Shown here piece by piece: positions 41,927 to 52,221 of a stretch of DNA of 64,000 nt. Location: assembly GCA_002709385.1 (NCBI GenBank), contig PAQS01000018.1, positions 25,784-89,783 of the forward strand. Reading direction: 5' to 3'. The translations under genes and the position numbers were made by a program. Position 1 is the first letter of the stretch, and the number at the start of each line of letters is the position of its first letter. The notes under the pieces are model-generated. The model saw only the letters and a list, made by a program, of their open reading frames with translations, did not search any database and was not told the origin of the DNA. This stretch comes from Waddliaceae bacterium (GTDB taxonomy: Bacteria > Chlamydiota > Chlamydiia > Chlamydiales > GCA-2709385).

Positions 41927-44581
41927 TTAGCACTCAAACATCGTTTTTAATTCTACTAACTTTTGATGAGCGTCTATAGGACTTAGCTTGTTTAAATCGA
42001 GTTTTTTAAGCTCTCTCACAAGAGGATGAACTTTTTGCTTTTGATTAGGCGGTTCAAACATGAGAAGCTGGATTTCATGTTCATTGCCTTTTAACTTGCT
42101 AGCTATGACTGTTTTAGAGTTTGCTTGAGGTCCGTTTGTCTCTTGAGGAGAGCCTGCTTTGCTTTCTAAATCGAGTAGAATTTGACGCGCACGTTCTAAA
42201 ACAGGTTTGGGTAGTCCGGCCAAACGACCTACGTGAATTCCGTAACTTTTATCGGTATCACCTCGTACAATTTTCCGTAGAAAGGTGATTTCATCTTCGC
42301 ATTCTCTAACGGCAACATGGTAGTTTGCGGCACCATGTACTTCAGTCTCTAGTTTTGTAAGTTCCCAATAGTGAGTAGCAAAAAGTGTTTTTGCTGTTCT
42401 TCCTTCTGTAGTTAGGAGGTATTCGGCAACAGACCATGCAATAGAAATCCCGTCGTAAGTGCTTGTTCCACGGCCAATTTCATCTAAAATTACAAGAGAG
42501 CGGGGACTTACGTTGTGCAAAATATTGGCAGTTTCAGTCATTTCCACCATGAAAGTAGATTGACCTCTAGAAAGATCATCACTAGCACCGATACGAGTAA
42601 ATACTTTATCGACGATACCCATAGAAGCTCTGCGAGCAGGGATAAAAGACCCTATTTGTGCGAGGATAACGAGAAGAGCAACTTGACGGATATAAGTAGA
42701 TTTACCAGCCATGTTAGGTCCTGTAATCAAAAGCAAGCGGTTCTGTTCAGGATCCATAATAGTATCGTTAGGGATGAAGCGTTCTGCGCAATTTGCTGAT
42801 TCAACAACAGGGTGGCGGCCTTCTTCAATATTGAGCTCTAGACCATCGTGGATTTGAGGACGGATATAAGCGTAATCAGCTGCTACTTTAGCTAGTCCAA
42901 GAAGACAGTCAATAGTCGCCAATCCCTCAGCAATACGCATAATAGGTTCAGCATACTTCGCAGTCTCCTGTCTGATCCAATTATATAACTGAGATTCTAA
43001 AGCTGTAATACGATCCTGTGCGGATAAAACTTTTTGTTCAAATTCTTTCAGCTCAGGAGATAGAAAGCGTTCGTTATTCGTTAGAGTTTGGCGGCGTAAA
43101 AAAGTTTCAGGCATTCGAGAAGCCTGACCTTTACTTACATCAATATAGTATCCAAATGCTCGGGTATAACCAACCTTTAAGGTTTTGATACCTAATTCTT
43201 CTCTTAAGCCTTCTTGGTAACGGTTGAGCCATTCTTTACTGTTACGGCTTATTGTGCGTAGTTCATCTAGCTCTTTATGATAGCCTGCTCTGATCACCTG
43301 TCCATCTGTGACTTTAGCAGGGACCTCATCTTCTAGAGTAGTTTCTAAAAACGAACAAAGAGTAGAGACATCTTCAAGAGAGGCTAATTTGTTTTCTAAA
43401 AGTGAACTAGGAACTTTCTCTAGTAGGCTTCGAATTTGTGGGAGTTGTTCTAAAGAAAAACGCAAACTTAGTAGATCTCTTGGTCCAGCATATCCAGAAC
43501 TAATACGTGTCATCAAACGTTCTAAATCACGGACTTTAGCAAATTCTATTCTAAGGTCAGCACTGACTTCTTCTTTTTCTAAAAAGCCTTGAATAGCACC
43601 TTGTCGCTCTTCAATAGCAGTCACAGATAAGAGAGGTTTTTTGATCCATTGCTGTAATAGGCGACCACCCATAGGGGTTTGTGTTTGGTCAATAACAGAA
43701 AGTAAAGTGTTGCGACGGGTACCATCTTGTAGTGCTTCTGTAAGCTCTAAGTTCCGTAAAGTTGCTCGGTCGAGTAAAAGATGCTGGCTATTATCATATG
43801 TAGAAATTTTGAGTACATGTTCGGTAGGAAGGCAAAGTTGTTCTTGAATGTACTTTAATAAAGCCCCTGCAGCAGTGATTCCTGCAGGCATCTCTTTAAG
43901 TCCGAAACCATCTAAACCTTGAACGCGAAAATGCTGACAAAGAAACGACTCGGTACTTTGTAAATCAAAAACCCAGTCTTCTTGTACATCCAGAAGATAC
44001 TGATAGCTATGTTGTAACTCATTAAGAAGCTCTTCGTAGCGCTTCTTAAAGTTACGAGAGCATAAAATCTCAGAAGGTCGTAAGCGATGGAGTTCATTTA
44101 AAAGTTCTTTTGGATCGTCAAATTCGACAACGCGAAACTCACTTGTTCCTAAATCAATAAAAGAAAATCCAAGAGTAGAACCTTTGTGGTGCAATGCCGC
44201 AAAAAAATTATTACTTTTTTCAGCAAGTAAACTAGAAGTTAAAACAGTTCCTGGAGTGACGACACGTGTAATCCCGCGCTTAACAATTCCTTTTGTTTTT
44301 TTAGGGTCTTCTAATTGTTCTGCTACAGCGACTCGAATACCACTCGCAACTAAACGGTCAATATACCCTTCACAAGCATGGTGAGGGATACCTGCCATAG
44401 GAATTCCTTGACGCTTGGTTAGAGTAAGGTTAAGTAACCTGGCTAGCGTAGCAGCGTCATCGTAAAACGCTTCGTAAAAATCTCCCATACGGAAAAATAA
44501 AACTGCATCTTTTGCTGCCTGCTTACATTGTTCCCACTGACTCATCATTGGAGTCGTTTTTCCTGAAGATACTTGCGCCAT
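41927..44581 (-). CDS. mutS: DNA mismatch repair protein MutS
   Basis: A full-length 884-residue MutS. Mismatch contact motif FFRMGDFYEAFYDDA near residue 30; P-loop GPNMAGKSTYIRQVALL; STFMVEMTETANIL; Walker B LVILDEIGRGTSTYDG; and LFATHYWELTKL. It finds mismatches and small loops and calls MutL, not encoded here. It is separated from tRNA-Asn upstream by a strong terminator, so it needs its own promoter, which I could not place with confidence. Confidence 0.97.
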   Translation of the reverse strand: MAQVSSGKTTPMMSQWEQCKQAAKDAVLFFRMGDFYEAFYDDAATLARLLNLTLTKRQGIPMAGIPHHACEGYIDRLVASGIRVAVAEQLEDPKKTKGIVKRGITRVVTPGTVLTSSLLAEKSNNFFAALHHKGSTLGFSFIDLGTSEFRVVEFDDPKELLNELHRLRPSEILCSRNFKKRYEELLNELQHSYQYLLDVQEDWVFDLQSTESFLCQHFRVQGLDGFGLKEMPAGITAAGALLKYIQEQLCLPTEHVLKISTYDNSQHLLLDRATLRNLELTEALQDGTRRNTLLSVIDQTQTPMGGRLLQQWIKKPLLSVTAIEERQGAIQGFLEKEEVSADLRIEFAKVRDLERLMTRISSGYAGPRDLLSLRFSLEQLPQIRSLLEKVPSSLLENKLASLEDVSTLCSFLETTLEDEVPAKVTDGQVIRAGYHKELDELRTISRNSKEWLNRYQEGLREELGIKTLKVGYTRAFGYYIDVSKGQASRMPETFLRRQTLTNNERFLSPELKEFEQKVLSAQDRITALESQLYNWIRQETAKYAEPIMRIAEGLATIDCLLGLAKVAADYAYIRPQIHDGLELNIEEGRHPVVESANCAERFIPNDTIMDPEQNRLLLITGPNMAGKSTYIRQVALLVILAQIGSFIPARRASMGIVDKVFTRIGASDDLSRGQSTFMVEMTETANILHNVSPRSLVILDEIGRGTSTYDGISIAWSVAEYLLTTEGRTAKTLFATHYWELTKLETEVHGAANYHVAVRECEDEITFLRKIVRGDTDKSYGIHVGRLAGLPKPVLERARQILLDLESKAGSPQETNGPQANSKTVIASKLKGNEHEIQLLMFEPPNQKQKVHPLVRELKKLDLNKLSPIDAHQKLVELKTMFEC

Positions 44582-44611
44582 AGGTGTCGAACTGTTTTGA
44601 AATTTCTAAAG

Positions 44612-44648
44612 AAAAAAAAAGGCAGTTCGCCTACAAAGATGAACTGCC
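44612..44648 (-). terminator. Intrinsic terminator after tRNA-Asn
   Basis: GGCAGTTC (44621-44628) pairs with GAACTGCC (44641-44648). On the minus strand the stem is followed by nine T (44620-44612). It lies 9 bases beyond the tRNA 3' end. Confidence 0.88.
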
Positions 44649-44656
44649 TGAAGAAA

Positions 44657-44729
44657 CTCCGGATGTTGGACTCGAACCAACGACAAATGGATTAACAGTC
44701 CACTGCTCTACCAACTGAGCTAATCCGGA
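44657..44729 (-). tRNA. tRNA-Asn (anticodon GTT)
   Basis: A 73-base cloverleaf on the minus strand. Acceptor arm TCCGGAT/ATCCGGA, D arm TAGCTCAGTTGGTAGAGCA, anticodon loop CTGTTAA with GTT, and T arm GTTGGTTCGAGTCCAAC. CCA is not encoded. It sits between a recognisable promoter and an intrinsic terminator, so it is a single-gene unit. Confidence 0.97.
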
Positions 44730-44743
44730 TCGTTTGAAGTTCC

Positions 44744-44773
44744 ATCTTAAACGAGAACGAATTTAGATGGCAA
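44744..44773 (-). promoter_or_regulatory. Promoter of tRNA-Asn
   Basis: On the minus strand TTGCCA (44773-44768), an 18-base spacer and TAAGAT (44749-44744). The expected start of transcription is about 8 bases before the tRNA. Confidence 0.6.
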
Positions 44774-44805
44774 GAGATAAAATACGATAAAGGGAAAAAA
44801 TTATG

Positions 44806-44831
44806 GACGCCGCTTTTTTTGAAGCGGCGTC
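44806..44831 (-). terminator. Terminator after the AsmA-like gene
   Basis: GACGCCGCTT (44806-44815) pairs with AAGCGGCGTC (44822-44831). On the minus strand it is followed by CATAATTTTTT. It lies 6 bases after the stop of the gene ending at 44838. Confidence 0.78.
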
Positions 44832-44837
44832 TCAAGG

Positions 44838-45587
44838 CTAATTAAAAAGGTTTTTGATCGTTTCTTTTCCTTTTTCAAAACGACTTTTACCTTCCTCATC
44901 TCCTTTAACTTTATCTAATAGGTTCTTCGGTTGATCTTTTAGATTATCAACTAAGCCACCCATGTTGCTTTTCAAAGCAACTTCTTTAAAAACTTTTCGA
45001 GTGATAATCAACATCAATTCACGCATGCTAAGAGGATTTTCTGTTGAAAAATCTTTTAACTCAAAAGTCATAGGAGAAGGTTTGATAGGTTTTTTGTTTA
45101 AAACTTTATTGATGATTTCTACTTGTAGATCTTTGATTACAACTTTTTTAACCAGAAGTTGCTTACTTGGAGCATCAGCAGCATCGTCCGTATTTGCAGA
45201 AGCTTCTTCTTCAGCAACCATCTTATTGATCATTCGAGACCAGTTGCTATCGCGACCAGAAACATCAAATAATTCAATCCCCATATAAGCTGAATCTACA
45301 GAAATCTCATCAATGGTAACAAGGTCATTGAGAAGTTCCATGGGTGAAGCCTGAACATAAATACGAGGACCAGAAAACGCAGTATCTATCTCAGAAGGAG
45401 GAGGGTTTTTAATATCAAGATTGCGAATGGTTACACTGTTCGGGCTTAAAGATATAGTACTTACGTTTACATCTGTTTGTAGGGCATAGCTCATAGCAGA
45501 AGAAACCCAAGACTCTTTACGCATCCATCCATAAGCTAAAATGACTAACACAGCGATGAATACGAATAAAACTAACTTCTTGAACAT
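44838..45587 (-). CDS. Membrane-anchored AsmA-like protein
   Basis: A 249-residue protein with an N-terminal membrane anchor (LVLFVFIAVLVILAYGWM) and a periplasmic part that begins like AsmA/DUF748 proteins. ALQTDVNVSTISLSPNSVTIRNLDIKNP, IYVQASPMELLNDLVTIDEISVDSAYMGIE and KKVVIKDLQVEI show the paired beta-strand pattern of that superfamily, whose large members move lipids between membranes. This one is far shorter than AsmA (over 600 residues), so the role is uncertain. The C-terminus is Lys/Glu-rich. It is likely its own transcription unit. Confidence 0.72.
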   Translation of the reverse strand: MFKKLVLFVFIAVLVILAYGWMRKESWVSSAMSYALQTDVNVSTISLSPNSVTIRNLDIKNPPPSEIDTAFSGPRIYVQASPMELLNDLVTIDEISVDSAYMGIELFDVSGRDSNWSRMINKMVAEEEASANTDDAADAPSKQLLVKKVVIKDLQVEIINKVLNKKPIKPSPMTFELKDFSTENPLSMRELMLIITRKVFKEVALKSNMGGLVDNLKDQPKNLLDKVKGDEEGKSRFEKGKETIKNLFN

Positions 45588-45744
45588 GATAGTAGCTCTT
45601 TAGTGAAATTGTTATACTCTTAACTGCTATCTATCAATAAGGAGTATTTATAATCAAATAAGTAACTATTGAATAATCTAATTCAAAAGCTGAAGTTATA
45701 AATTAAATTATATAAGTTTTTTAATTACAGATTTTTATAAAAAA

Positions 45745-45773
45745 ATGGCTCTTTCCCTGCGGAAAAGAGCCAT
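45745..45773 (-). terminator. Intrinsic terminator after groEL
   Basis: ATGGCTCTTT (45745-45754) pairs with AAAGAGCCAT (45764-45773), followed on the minus strand by TTTTTTTATAAA. It closes the groES-groEL operon. Confidence 0.85.
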
Positions 45774-45803
45774 TGAATCAGAAGAAAGTTGATGAGTACT
45801 TAA

Positions 45804-47447
<1,644 letters not shown>

Positions 47448-47462
47448 TTATAGATTAGGTAT

Positions 47463-47768
47463 TTATTCTTCTATGATTGCAATAATGTCACCCACGCGGC
47501 AGATACTGTACTCTTCACCGTCAATCGTCACTTCTTGACCCGCATACTTGTCCATTAACACAATATCACCTTCTTTCACTGAAGGAGCAATCAACTCACC
47601 AGCTTTGTCTTTTTTACCTGGACCAACCGCGATAACACGAGCCGTTTCCTGCTTTTTCTTCGCAGAATCAGGTAAAATAATTCCATTTACTGTCTGTTCT
47701 GCCTCTAAACGCTCAAGCAAAACACGGTCACCCAATGGGCGTAACTTCACTTTGGTCTCAGTCATCAT
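47463..47768 (-). CDS. groES: Co-chaperonin GroES (10 kDa)
   Basis: A 101-residue GroES. LRPLGDRVLLERLEAEQTVNGIILPDSAKKKQ contains the mobile loop that docks on GroEL; VGPGKKDKAG and GDIVLMDKYAG complete the barrel. The ATGATG start at 47768 has AGGAGA 7 bases upstream. It is preceded by a promoter and a CIRCE-like operator and followed by groEL, so transcription is probably heat-inducible through HrcA. Confidence 0.97.
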   Translation of the reverse strand: MMTETKVKLRPLGDRVLLERLEAEQTVNGIILPDSAKKKQETARVIAVGPGKKDKAGELIAPSVKEGDIVLMDKYAGQEVTIDGEEYSICRVGDIIAIIEE

Positions 47769-47814
47769 AACAAATCTCCTAAACTATACGTGTTATTTTG
47801 GCTTTGTGATTGTC

Positions 47815-47843
47815 AGTCTAAACTATTTAACACTTTTTGCCAA
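47815..47843 (-). promoter_or_regulatory. Promoter of groES-groEL
   Basis: On the minus strand TTGGCA (47843-47838), an exact 17-base spacer and TAGACT (47820-47815). The -10 box lies about 47 bases before the groES start. Confidence 0.75.
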
Positions 47844-47850
47844 GGTTAAA

Positions 47851-47877
47851 TTAGCACACAAACAGAGAAACTGCTAA
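47851..47877. promoter_or_regulatory. CIRCE-like HrcA operator
   Basis: TTAGCACAC, nine bases, AACTGCTAA. This matches the consensus TTAGCACTC-N9-GAGTGCTAA at 8 of 9 and 7 of 9 positions with the exact spacer. It lies just upstream of the groES -35 box, consistent with HrcA repression. Divergent CIRCE half-sites are known in Chlamydia. Confidence 0.8.
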
Positions 47878-47999
47878 TTAAATCAAAGAGGCAATTTTTT
47901 CCTCTATAACTTTCTGTTATCTTTTGATTTTTAGTTAGATACGACTTGGTACTTCTTTTGCTTTGAGAAGCGAGAGAACTTAGAATCTGGTGGGGTAGT

Positions 48000-48521
48000 A
48001 TGGAAATTCGCTCAGGTTACGGTCGTGCGGACAAGGGGCAGACGGCTCAAGGGTCGAAAGCTGGAAAGATGAGATCAGCTGAGCTGGTTTCGGATTTATT
48101 TAATAACCAGGGGCAAAAAGACGATGATCAGCGTCCTATTCGAGTTCGTTTATCCCACGGTTCTCGTATTTTAAAAGAATCGTTTCAGCAAGATTTGGAA
48201 CAGCTCTTTAAAGAGAGTCCAGATTTAAAAGAGCGTTTTGACCAAGTTGACTTGGGGAGTGAAGAGCAGCGAGGGAAAGACCTTTTGTTTCGGAAGGTAC
48301 AAGCTTATATGCGTTGGATGGGGATACGGGAGAAAGAGGGGGTAGAGGAAGGTGATGAGTCTCATGCTTTCTCCAAGATATCCGAGCTTGGCAAGGATGA
48401 AGAGTTGAAGGCTTTAATGGATAATATGGAAACCCATCGCAAGGAAATTGCTCAAGCCCGTCAACGTCAGAATCCGAATTATTTTTATATGGTTTACCCT
48501 GAAACCTACTCTTTTAATTAA
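48000..48521 (+). CDS. Uncharacterised charged protein
   Basis: A 173-residue soluble protein of no recognised family. The start is Gly/Lys-rich (RSGYGRADKGQTAQGSKAGK), then charged helices (LKESFQQDLEQLFKESPDLKERFDQV, EELKALMDNMETHRKEIAQARQRQ), ending NPNYFYMVYPETYSFN. No signal peptide. Size and charge would suit a secretion chaperone or substrate, but nothing proves it. ATG at 48000 follows GGTGGGG. It overlaps the converging pepF end by 8 bases. Confidence 0.72.
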   Translation: MEIRSGYGRADKGQTAQGSKAGKMRSAELVSDLFNNQGQKDDDQRPIRVRLSHGSRILKESFQQDLEQLFKESPDLKERFDQVDLGSEEQRGKDLLFRKVQAYMRWMGIREKEGVEEGDESHAFSKISELGKDEELKALMDNMETHRKEIAQARQRQNPNYFYMVYPETYSFN

Positions 48522-50310
48522 AGTCCTTAAGTAGCGAACGGAACTTATCAATTGTTGCTTGGACAGCTGTAGGACCTGTCATGTCTACTCCAGCAATTCG
48601 AAGAAGGTCTAAAGGTTTAGCACTGCTTCCAGCTTTTAAAAAGTTTAGATAGGCTGCTTTTTCAGCAGACCCTCCTTCGCTAACACCTTTACAAAGGGCG
48701 TGTGCTGCACTGATTCCGGTGGCATATTGGTACACATAAAAATTATAATAGAAGTGAGGTATACGTGCCCATTCCCAATCAATTTCTTTATCAATGTTCA
48801 GTGCATCTCCATAGTAAAAGGCCACAAGTTCACGATATAGTGTTCTAAGACGTTTTGGAGTTAATGGTTCATTTGCTTCTGCTAGTTGGTGGATACGGAG
48901 TTCAAATTCTGCAAACATGGTTTGTCGAAAGAGAGTTCCTCGAATCTCTTCTAATTGTTGATTGATGATATAAGCGCGCTTTTGTTCATCGTCTTGATAA
49001 TAATGAAGAAGGTAGTTTGTAAGTAAATTTTCGTTAAATGTGGAAGCCACTTCAGCTACAAAGATACTGTATTGTGAGTAGTGAAAGGGTTGTGTTTTCC
49101 AAGTAAGGTAGCTGTGCATACTGTGCCCAGCTTCGTGAGCGAGGGTGTAGATATCATTAAGCGTTCCTGTATAGTTGTGCAGTATATAAGGGTGGCTATC
49201 ATAGCAACCTGATGAGTAGGCACCAGAGCGTTTATGAAGGTTTTCGTAACGATCAACCCATCGTTGTTCTTTTAAGCCCTGCGCTAGAGCTTTTTGATAA
49301 TCAGAGCCAAGAACCCGCACAGATTCGATGACACAGTCTGCTGCTTCTTCGTATGACATTTCGATGGAGCAGGATTTGACTAAAGGAACATAAAGATCAT
49401 AGTAGTGCAAATCGCCTAGAGAAAGAATGTCTTTACGCACTTGGGTATATTCGTGAAGAGCATCAATGTTATTTCTTACTGTATCAATGAGTGTTTCATA
49501 AACGGTTGTTTCAACGGCATCAGGAAAAAGAGCCGCTTCTAGAGCTGATTTATAATGACGTGCTTTTGCGTAGAAAATTTGCGTTTCAACTTGTCCGCTT
49601 AAATTAGAAGATAAGGTGTTTTCGAAAGAAGCATAATGTTGGTGCAGTAGTTTACATGCGCGTTCTCGAAGGATTCTATCTGGACTGCGCATGTACTGAG
49701 AGTAGAGTGCATGTGTGAGTTCTCGTTCTTCACCATACCCATCTCTAAAAGAAGGAAAATCAAAATCAGCATCATCCATTGAGGAAAAAATTTGTTGGTA
49801 TCCGCTAAGGGGCTTTGCTGCTAATGCAAGTAATTTCTCTGTGTTTTTTGAAAGGGTATGAGGTTTCATTCGAATAATTTTTTCTAAATGAAAACGGTAG
49901 TCAATGATTTGAGGGGCATTTAAGTAAGAGGTGATTTGTTCTTCTGACAAAGAAAGCAATTCTGGGTGAATCCATGAAGAAGCTGTGTGAAATGTGTGAA
50001 GGAGGCTGCTAATACGTTCAAAAGCTGTTTTGTAGAGATCGTTTGTCGTATCTTCATCGTGACGTAGGTGAGCATAAGTATAAAGTTTTTCTAAGCGACG
50101 CTCAATACGTAAAGTTATTTCAAAGGTTTCTACTAGCTTATCAATGCCTTCCGAAAGGGTTCCTTGTAAATTAATTAGAGAAGGCCAGTAGGGCGTTTCT
50201 GAGGTTTCTGTAGCAAATTTGAAGTCTTGTTCCCATGATTCAAAGTCAGGATAAAAAGATTTAATATCCCAAGTGTCTTTTTCTTGAATATCTGTGCGCT
50301 TTTTGAGCAT
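48514..50310 (-). CDS. pepF: Oligoendopeptidase F
   Basis: An M3B zinc peptidase cutting short peptides in the cytoplasm. The active site HEAGH is at residues 392-396 in LAHEAGHSMHSYL, and the third ligand lies in VAEVASTFNENLL. The 598-residue length is typical. ATG at 50310 has AAGGAG upstream. In Chlamydia trachomatis pepF follows groES, and the same neighbourhood is seen here with one extra gene between. The product would recycle imported host peptides. Confidence 0.94.
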   Translation of the reverse strand: MLKKRTDIQEKDTWDIKSFYPDFESWEQDFKFATETSETPYWPSLINLQGTLSEGIDKLVETFEITLRIERRLEKLYTYAHLRHDEDTTNDLYKTAFERISSLLHTFHTASSWIHPELLSLSEEQITSYLNAPQIIDYRFHLEKIIRMKPHTLSKNTEKLLALAAKPLSGYQQIFSSMDDADFDFPSFRDGYGEERELTHALYSQYMRSPDRILRERACKLLHQHYASFENTLSSNLSGQVETQIFYAKARHYKSALEAALFPDAVETTVYETLIDTVRNNIDALHEYTQVRKDILSLGDLHYYDLYVPLVKSCSIEMSYEEAADCVIESVRVLGSDYQKALAQGLKEQRWVDRYENLHKRSGAYSSGCYDSHPYILHNYTGTLNDIYTLAHEAGHSMHSYLTWKTQPFHYSQYSIFVAEVASTFNENLLTNYLLHYYQDDEQKRAYIINQQLEEIRGTLFRQTMFAEFELRIHQLAEANEPLTPKRLRTLYRELVAFYYGDALNIDKEIDWEWARIPHFYYNFYVYQYATGISAAHALCKGVSEGGSAEKAAYLNFLKAGSSAKPLDLLRIAGVDMTGPTAVQATIDKFRSLLKDFN

Positions 50311-50484
50311 GGGTCTTTAACTCCTTAGATAGTTGGAAAAAAAAAGTTGAAAAAAGGTTTGCTAGAAAACGTGTGGCAAAGTATCTGTAAAAATGAATAT
50401 GACACATGATATCCAAGGGGCTGCCTTTTCTATATAAAATATAGAGTAGCCTTATAATTTCGGCACTAGAGACTAGTATTGAAT

Positions 50485-50790
50485 ATGTATCAAAAAAAAG
50501 CCAAAGTTCAGTGTGTGGAAAGTGCCCAAGGGCAATTTATTATCCGCAATGCACGAGGTCTCCATACTCGCCCCTCTACAGAGCTTGTAAAGTGTGCGGC
50601 GAATTTTAAATCTCTGGTTCTTCTAAAAATTCATAATACAACAGTAAACGCAAAGTCTCTTCTTGGGATATTGACGCTTGCAGCTGTAAGAGGAACTCGA
50701 ATTAGAATTGAGGCTGAAGGAGAGGATGCTGAAGAAGCTGTGAACACCATCCTTGAGTTAGCTGAAAATAATTTCAATACGAAGTACTAG
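50485..50790 (+). CDS. ptsH: HPr phosphocarrier protein
   Basis: A 101-residue HPr-like protein with the phosphorylated His H27 in RNARGLHTRPSTELV and the regulatory serine S58 in VNAKSLLGILTLA, which HPr kinase would modify. HPr relays phosphate from enzyme I in the sugar phosphotransferase system. It has about 12 extra N-terminal residues (YQKKAKVQCVESAQGQ). No enzyme I or permease gene is adjacent, so a regulatory role is possible. ATG at 50485 lacks a strong ribosome binding site. Confidence 0.9.
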   Translation: MYQKKAKVQCVESAQGQFIIRNARGLHTRPSTELVKCAANFKSLVLLKIHNTTVNAKSLLGILTLAAVRGTRIRIEAEGEDAEEAVNTILELAENNFNTKY

Positions 50791-50794
50791 AACT

Positions 50795-50836
50795 CCAATA
50801 GCTATCTAATCTTGCATCAGATTATATAGCCATTGA
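50795..50836. repeat. CCAATAGCTA-type palindromic element
   Basis: CCAATAGCTATCTAATCT is followed by an imperfect inverted copy (AGATTATATAGCCATTG). The left arm matches the element at 22170-22233. It lies just after ptsH and may act as its terminator. Confidence 0.55.
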
Positions 50837-50919
50837 AGCTTAGAGATCTTGTATTTTGCTCACAGATCTGTAGCGATAGACCTGATATTAACTCAGAATC
50901 TTGAATATCATGTGAAATT

Positions 50920-51333
50920 TTAATCTTCTACCGGGACTGTTTTAGCCAAAACATCTTTTGTACAGTAAACAGGCACATCGTTAGTGAGCGCTAGAGTAAT
51001 GCAATCACTAGGGCGAGCATCTATTTCCATGATGGTTTTGACTTCTTCAGTTTCATGCTCTAGAAAAAGACGAGCAAAATAAATCGTATCTTGAATGTCA
51101 TTGATGACGACTTGTTTCACTTGAATATTCATACCTTTCATGATCATGTTGATGAGATCATGTGTGAGGGGGCGAGGTTTCTCTGCCCCTGTAAGGTGCA
51201 TTTGCAATGTTCTGCCAATGCTTGGATCAGTATAAATAGCAAATCTCTTATCCTTAGTACCGAGAATAACAACGGTATAAGAACGGGTTTGCATAATCTT
51301 ATCGAATGTGACTTGTACGAGTTCGGAGTCCAT
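50920..51333 (-). CDS. Bifunctional nuclease (BFN/DUF151) family protein
   Basis: A 137-residue single BFN domain. The pattern runs AIYTDPSIGRTLQMHLTGAEKPRPLTHDLINMIMKGMN, then INDIQDTIYFARLFLE, MEIDARPSDCITLALTNDVPVYCTKDVL. Family members in plants and Thermotoga have RNase/DNase activity; bacterial roles are little studied. The ARPSDxIxLAL motif is strictly kept. It lies 53 bases downstream of rpiA on the same strand and may share its transcript. Confidence 0.9.
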   Translation of the reverse strand: MDSELVQVTFDKIMQTRSYTVVILGTKDKRFAIYTDPSIGRTLQMHLTGAEKPRPLTHDLINMIMKGMNIQVKQVVINDIQDTIYFARLFLEHETEEVKTIMEIDARPSDCITLALTNDVPVYCTKDVLAKTVPVED

Positions 51334-51386
51334 GTAGCCTCACAGAAGATCCTTCTATTCGTATTGTAATTTCAAGTCTTTTTTTG

Positions 51387-52076
51387 TCACGTACGAATTT
51401 CAATTCGCCCATCTTCGTGTCCGATGTAAACTTGAGATACAAGGTTAAAAAAAAAGCCAGTTTCAACGACTCCGGGAATGGAAATCAAATTTTGATGGGT
51501 TTTTTCTGCATCGTGACAAAGATCAGGAAACTGTAAATCGATGAGATAATTTCCGTTGTCTGTGTGGTATAAATCGCCGTCATTTTGTTGTCTTAAATTA
51601 CCCTTGTAACCTTTTGCTTTCATTGCTCTTATGGTCTGTTTATAGCCAAAGGGTACAATTTCAACAGGTAAACCAAAAGCGCCTAGAACTTCTACACACT
51701 TTGAAGAGTCCACAATAACAACCATTTTTTTGCTGCTACTAGCGATGATTTTTTCGCGGAGTAAGGCGCCACCACCACCTTTGATCATGCGGTTTTGTGG
51801 GTCAATTTCATCTGCACCATCAACAGTAAGATCAATACTCTTTACTTCGTTCACATCTAGAACTTTGAGGCCTCCTTCATGAGCCTGTTCGGCGGAACGC
51901 TGACTCGTCGCAACAGTAAGGATATTTAGGCCTTCAGCGGCTCGTTCAATCAAACGCTGAATAAAGTAAAATGCTGTTGAACCAGTACCTAAACCAACAA
52001 CCATTCCTGATTGAACAAGTTCTGCTGCAGCGTAAGCAACTCGTTGTTTAACAGATGAAGAAGGACTTTCAATCAT
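51387..52076 (-). CDS. rpiA: Ribose-5-phosphate isomerase A
   Basis: Interconverts ribose-5-phosphate and ribulose-5-phosphate in the pentose phosphate pathway. VGLGTGSTAFYFIQRL binds phosphate, and TVDGADEIDPQNRMIKGGGGALLREKI and VIVDSSKCVEVLG carry catalytic residues. Length 229 is usual. ATG at 52076; the 145-base gap to the divergent Nif3-like gene should hold both promoters. Confidence 0.96.
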   Translation of the reverse strand: MIESPSSSVKQRVAYAAAELVQSGMVVGLGTGSTAFYFIQRLIERAAEGLNILTVATSQRSAEQAHEGGLKVLDVNEVKSIDLTVDGADEIDPQNRMIKGGGGALLREKIIASSSKKMVVIVDSSKCVEVLGAFGLPVEIVPFGYKQTIRAMKAKGYKGNLRQQNDGDLYHTDNGNYLIDLQFPDLCHDAEKTHQNLISIPGVVETGFFFNLVSQVYIGHEDGRIEIRT

Positions 52077-52221
52077 AGCTACTTACCCATTTGCTCTAAA
52101 ACATGTAAATAAAGGAACATTATTTGCAATTTCAGGCATCCATTTTAGCTAGGTAATAGAGTTTGGGTGTAGAGATAAGAAATAAGTGGATGATGCCATA
52201 TAGACTAATACTGGAGAGGAT

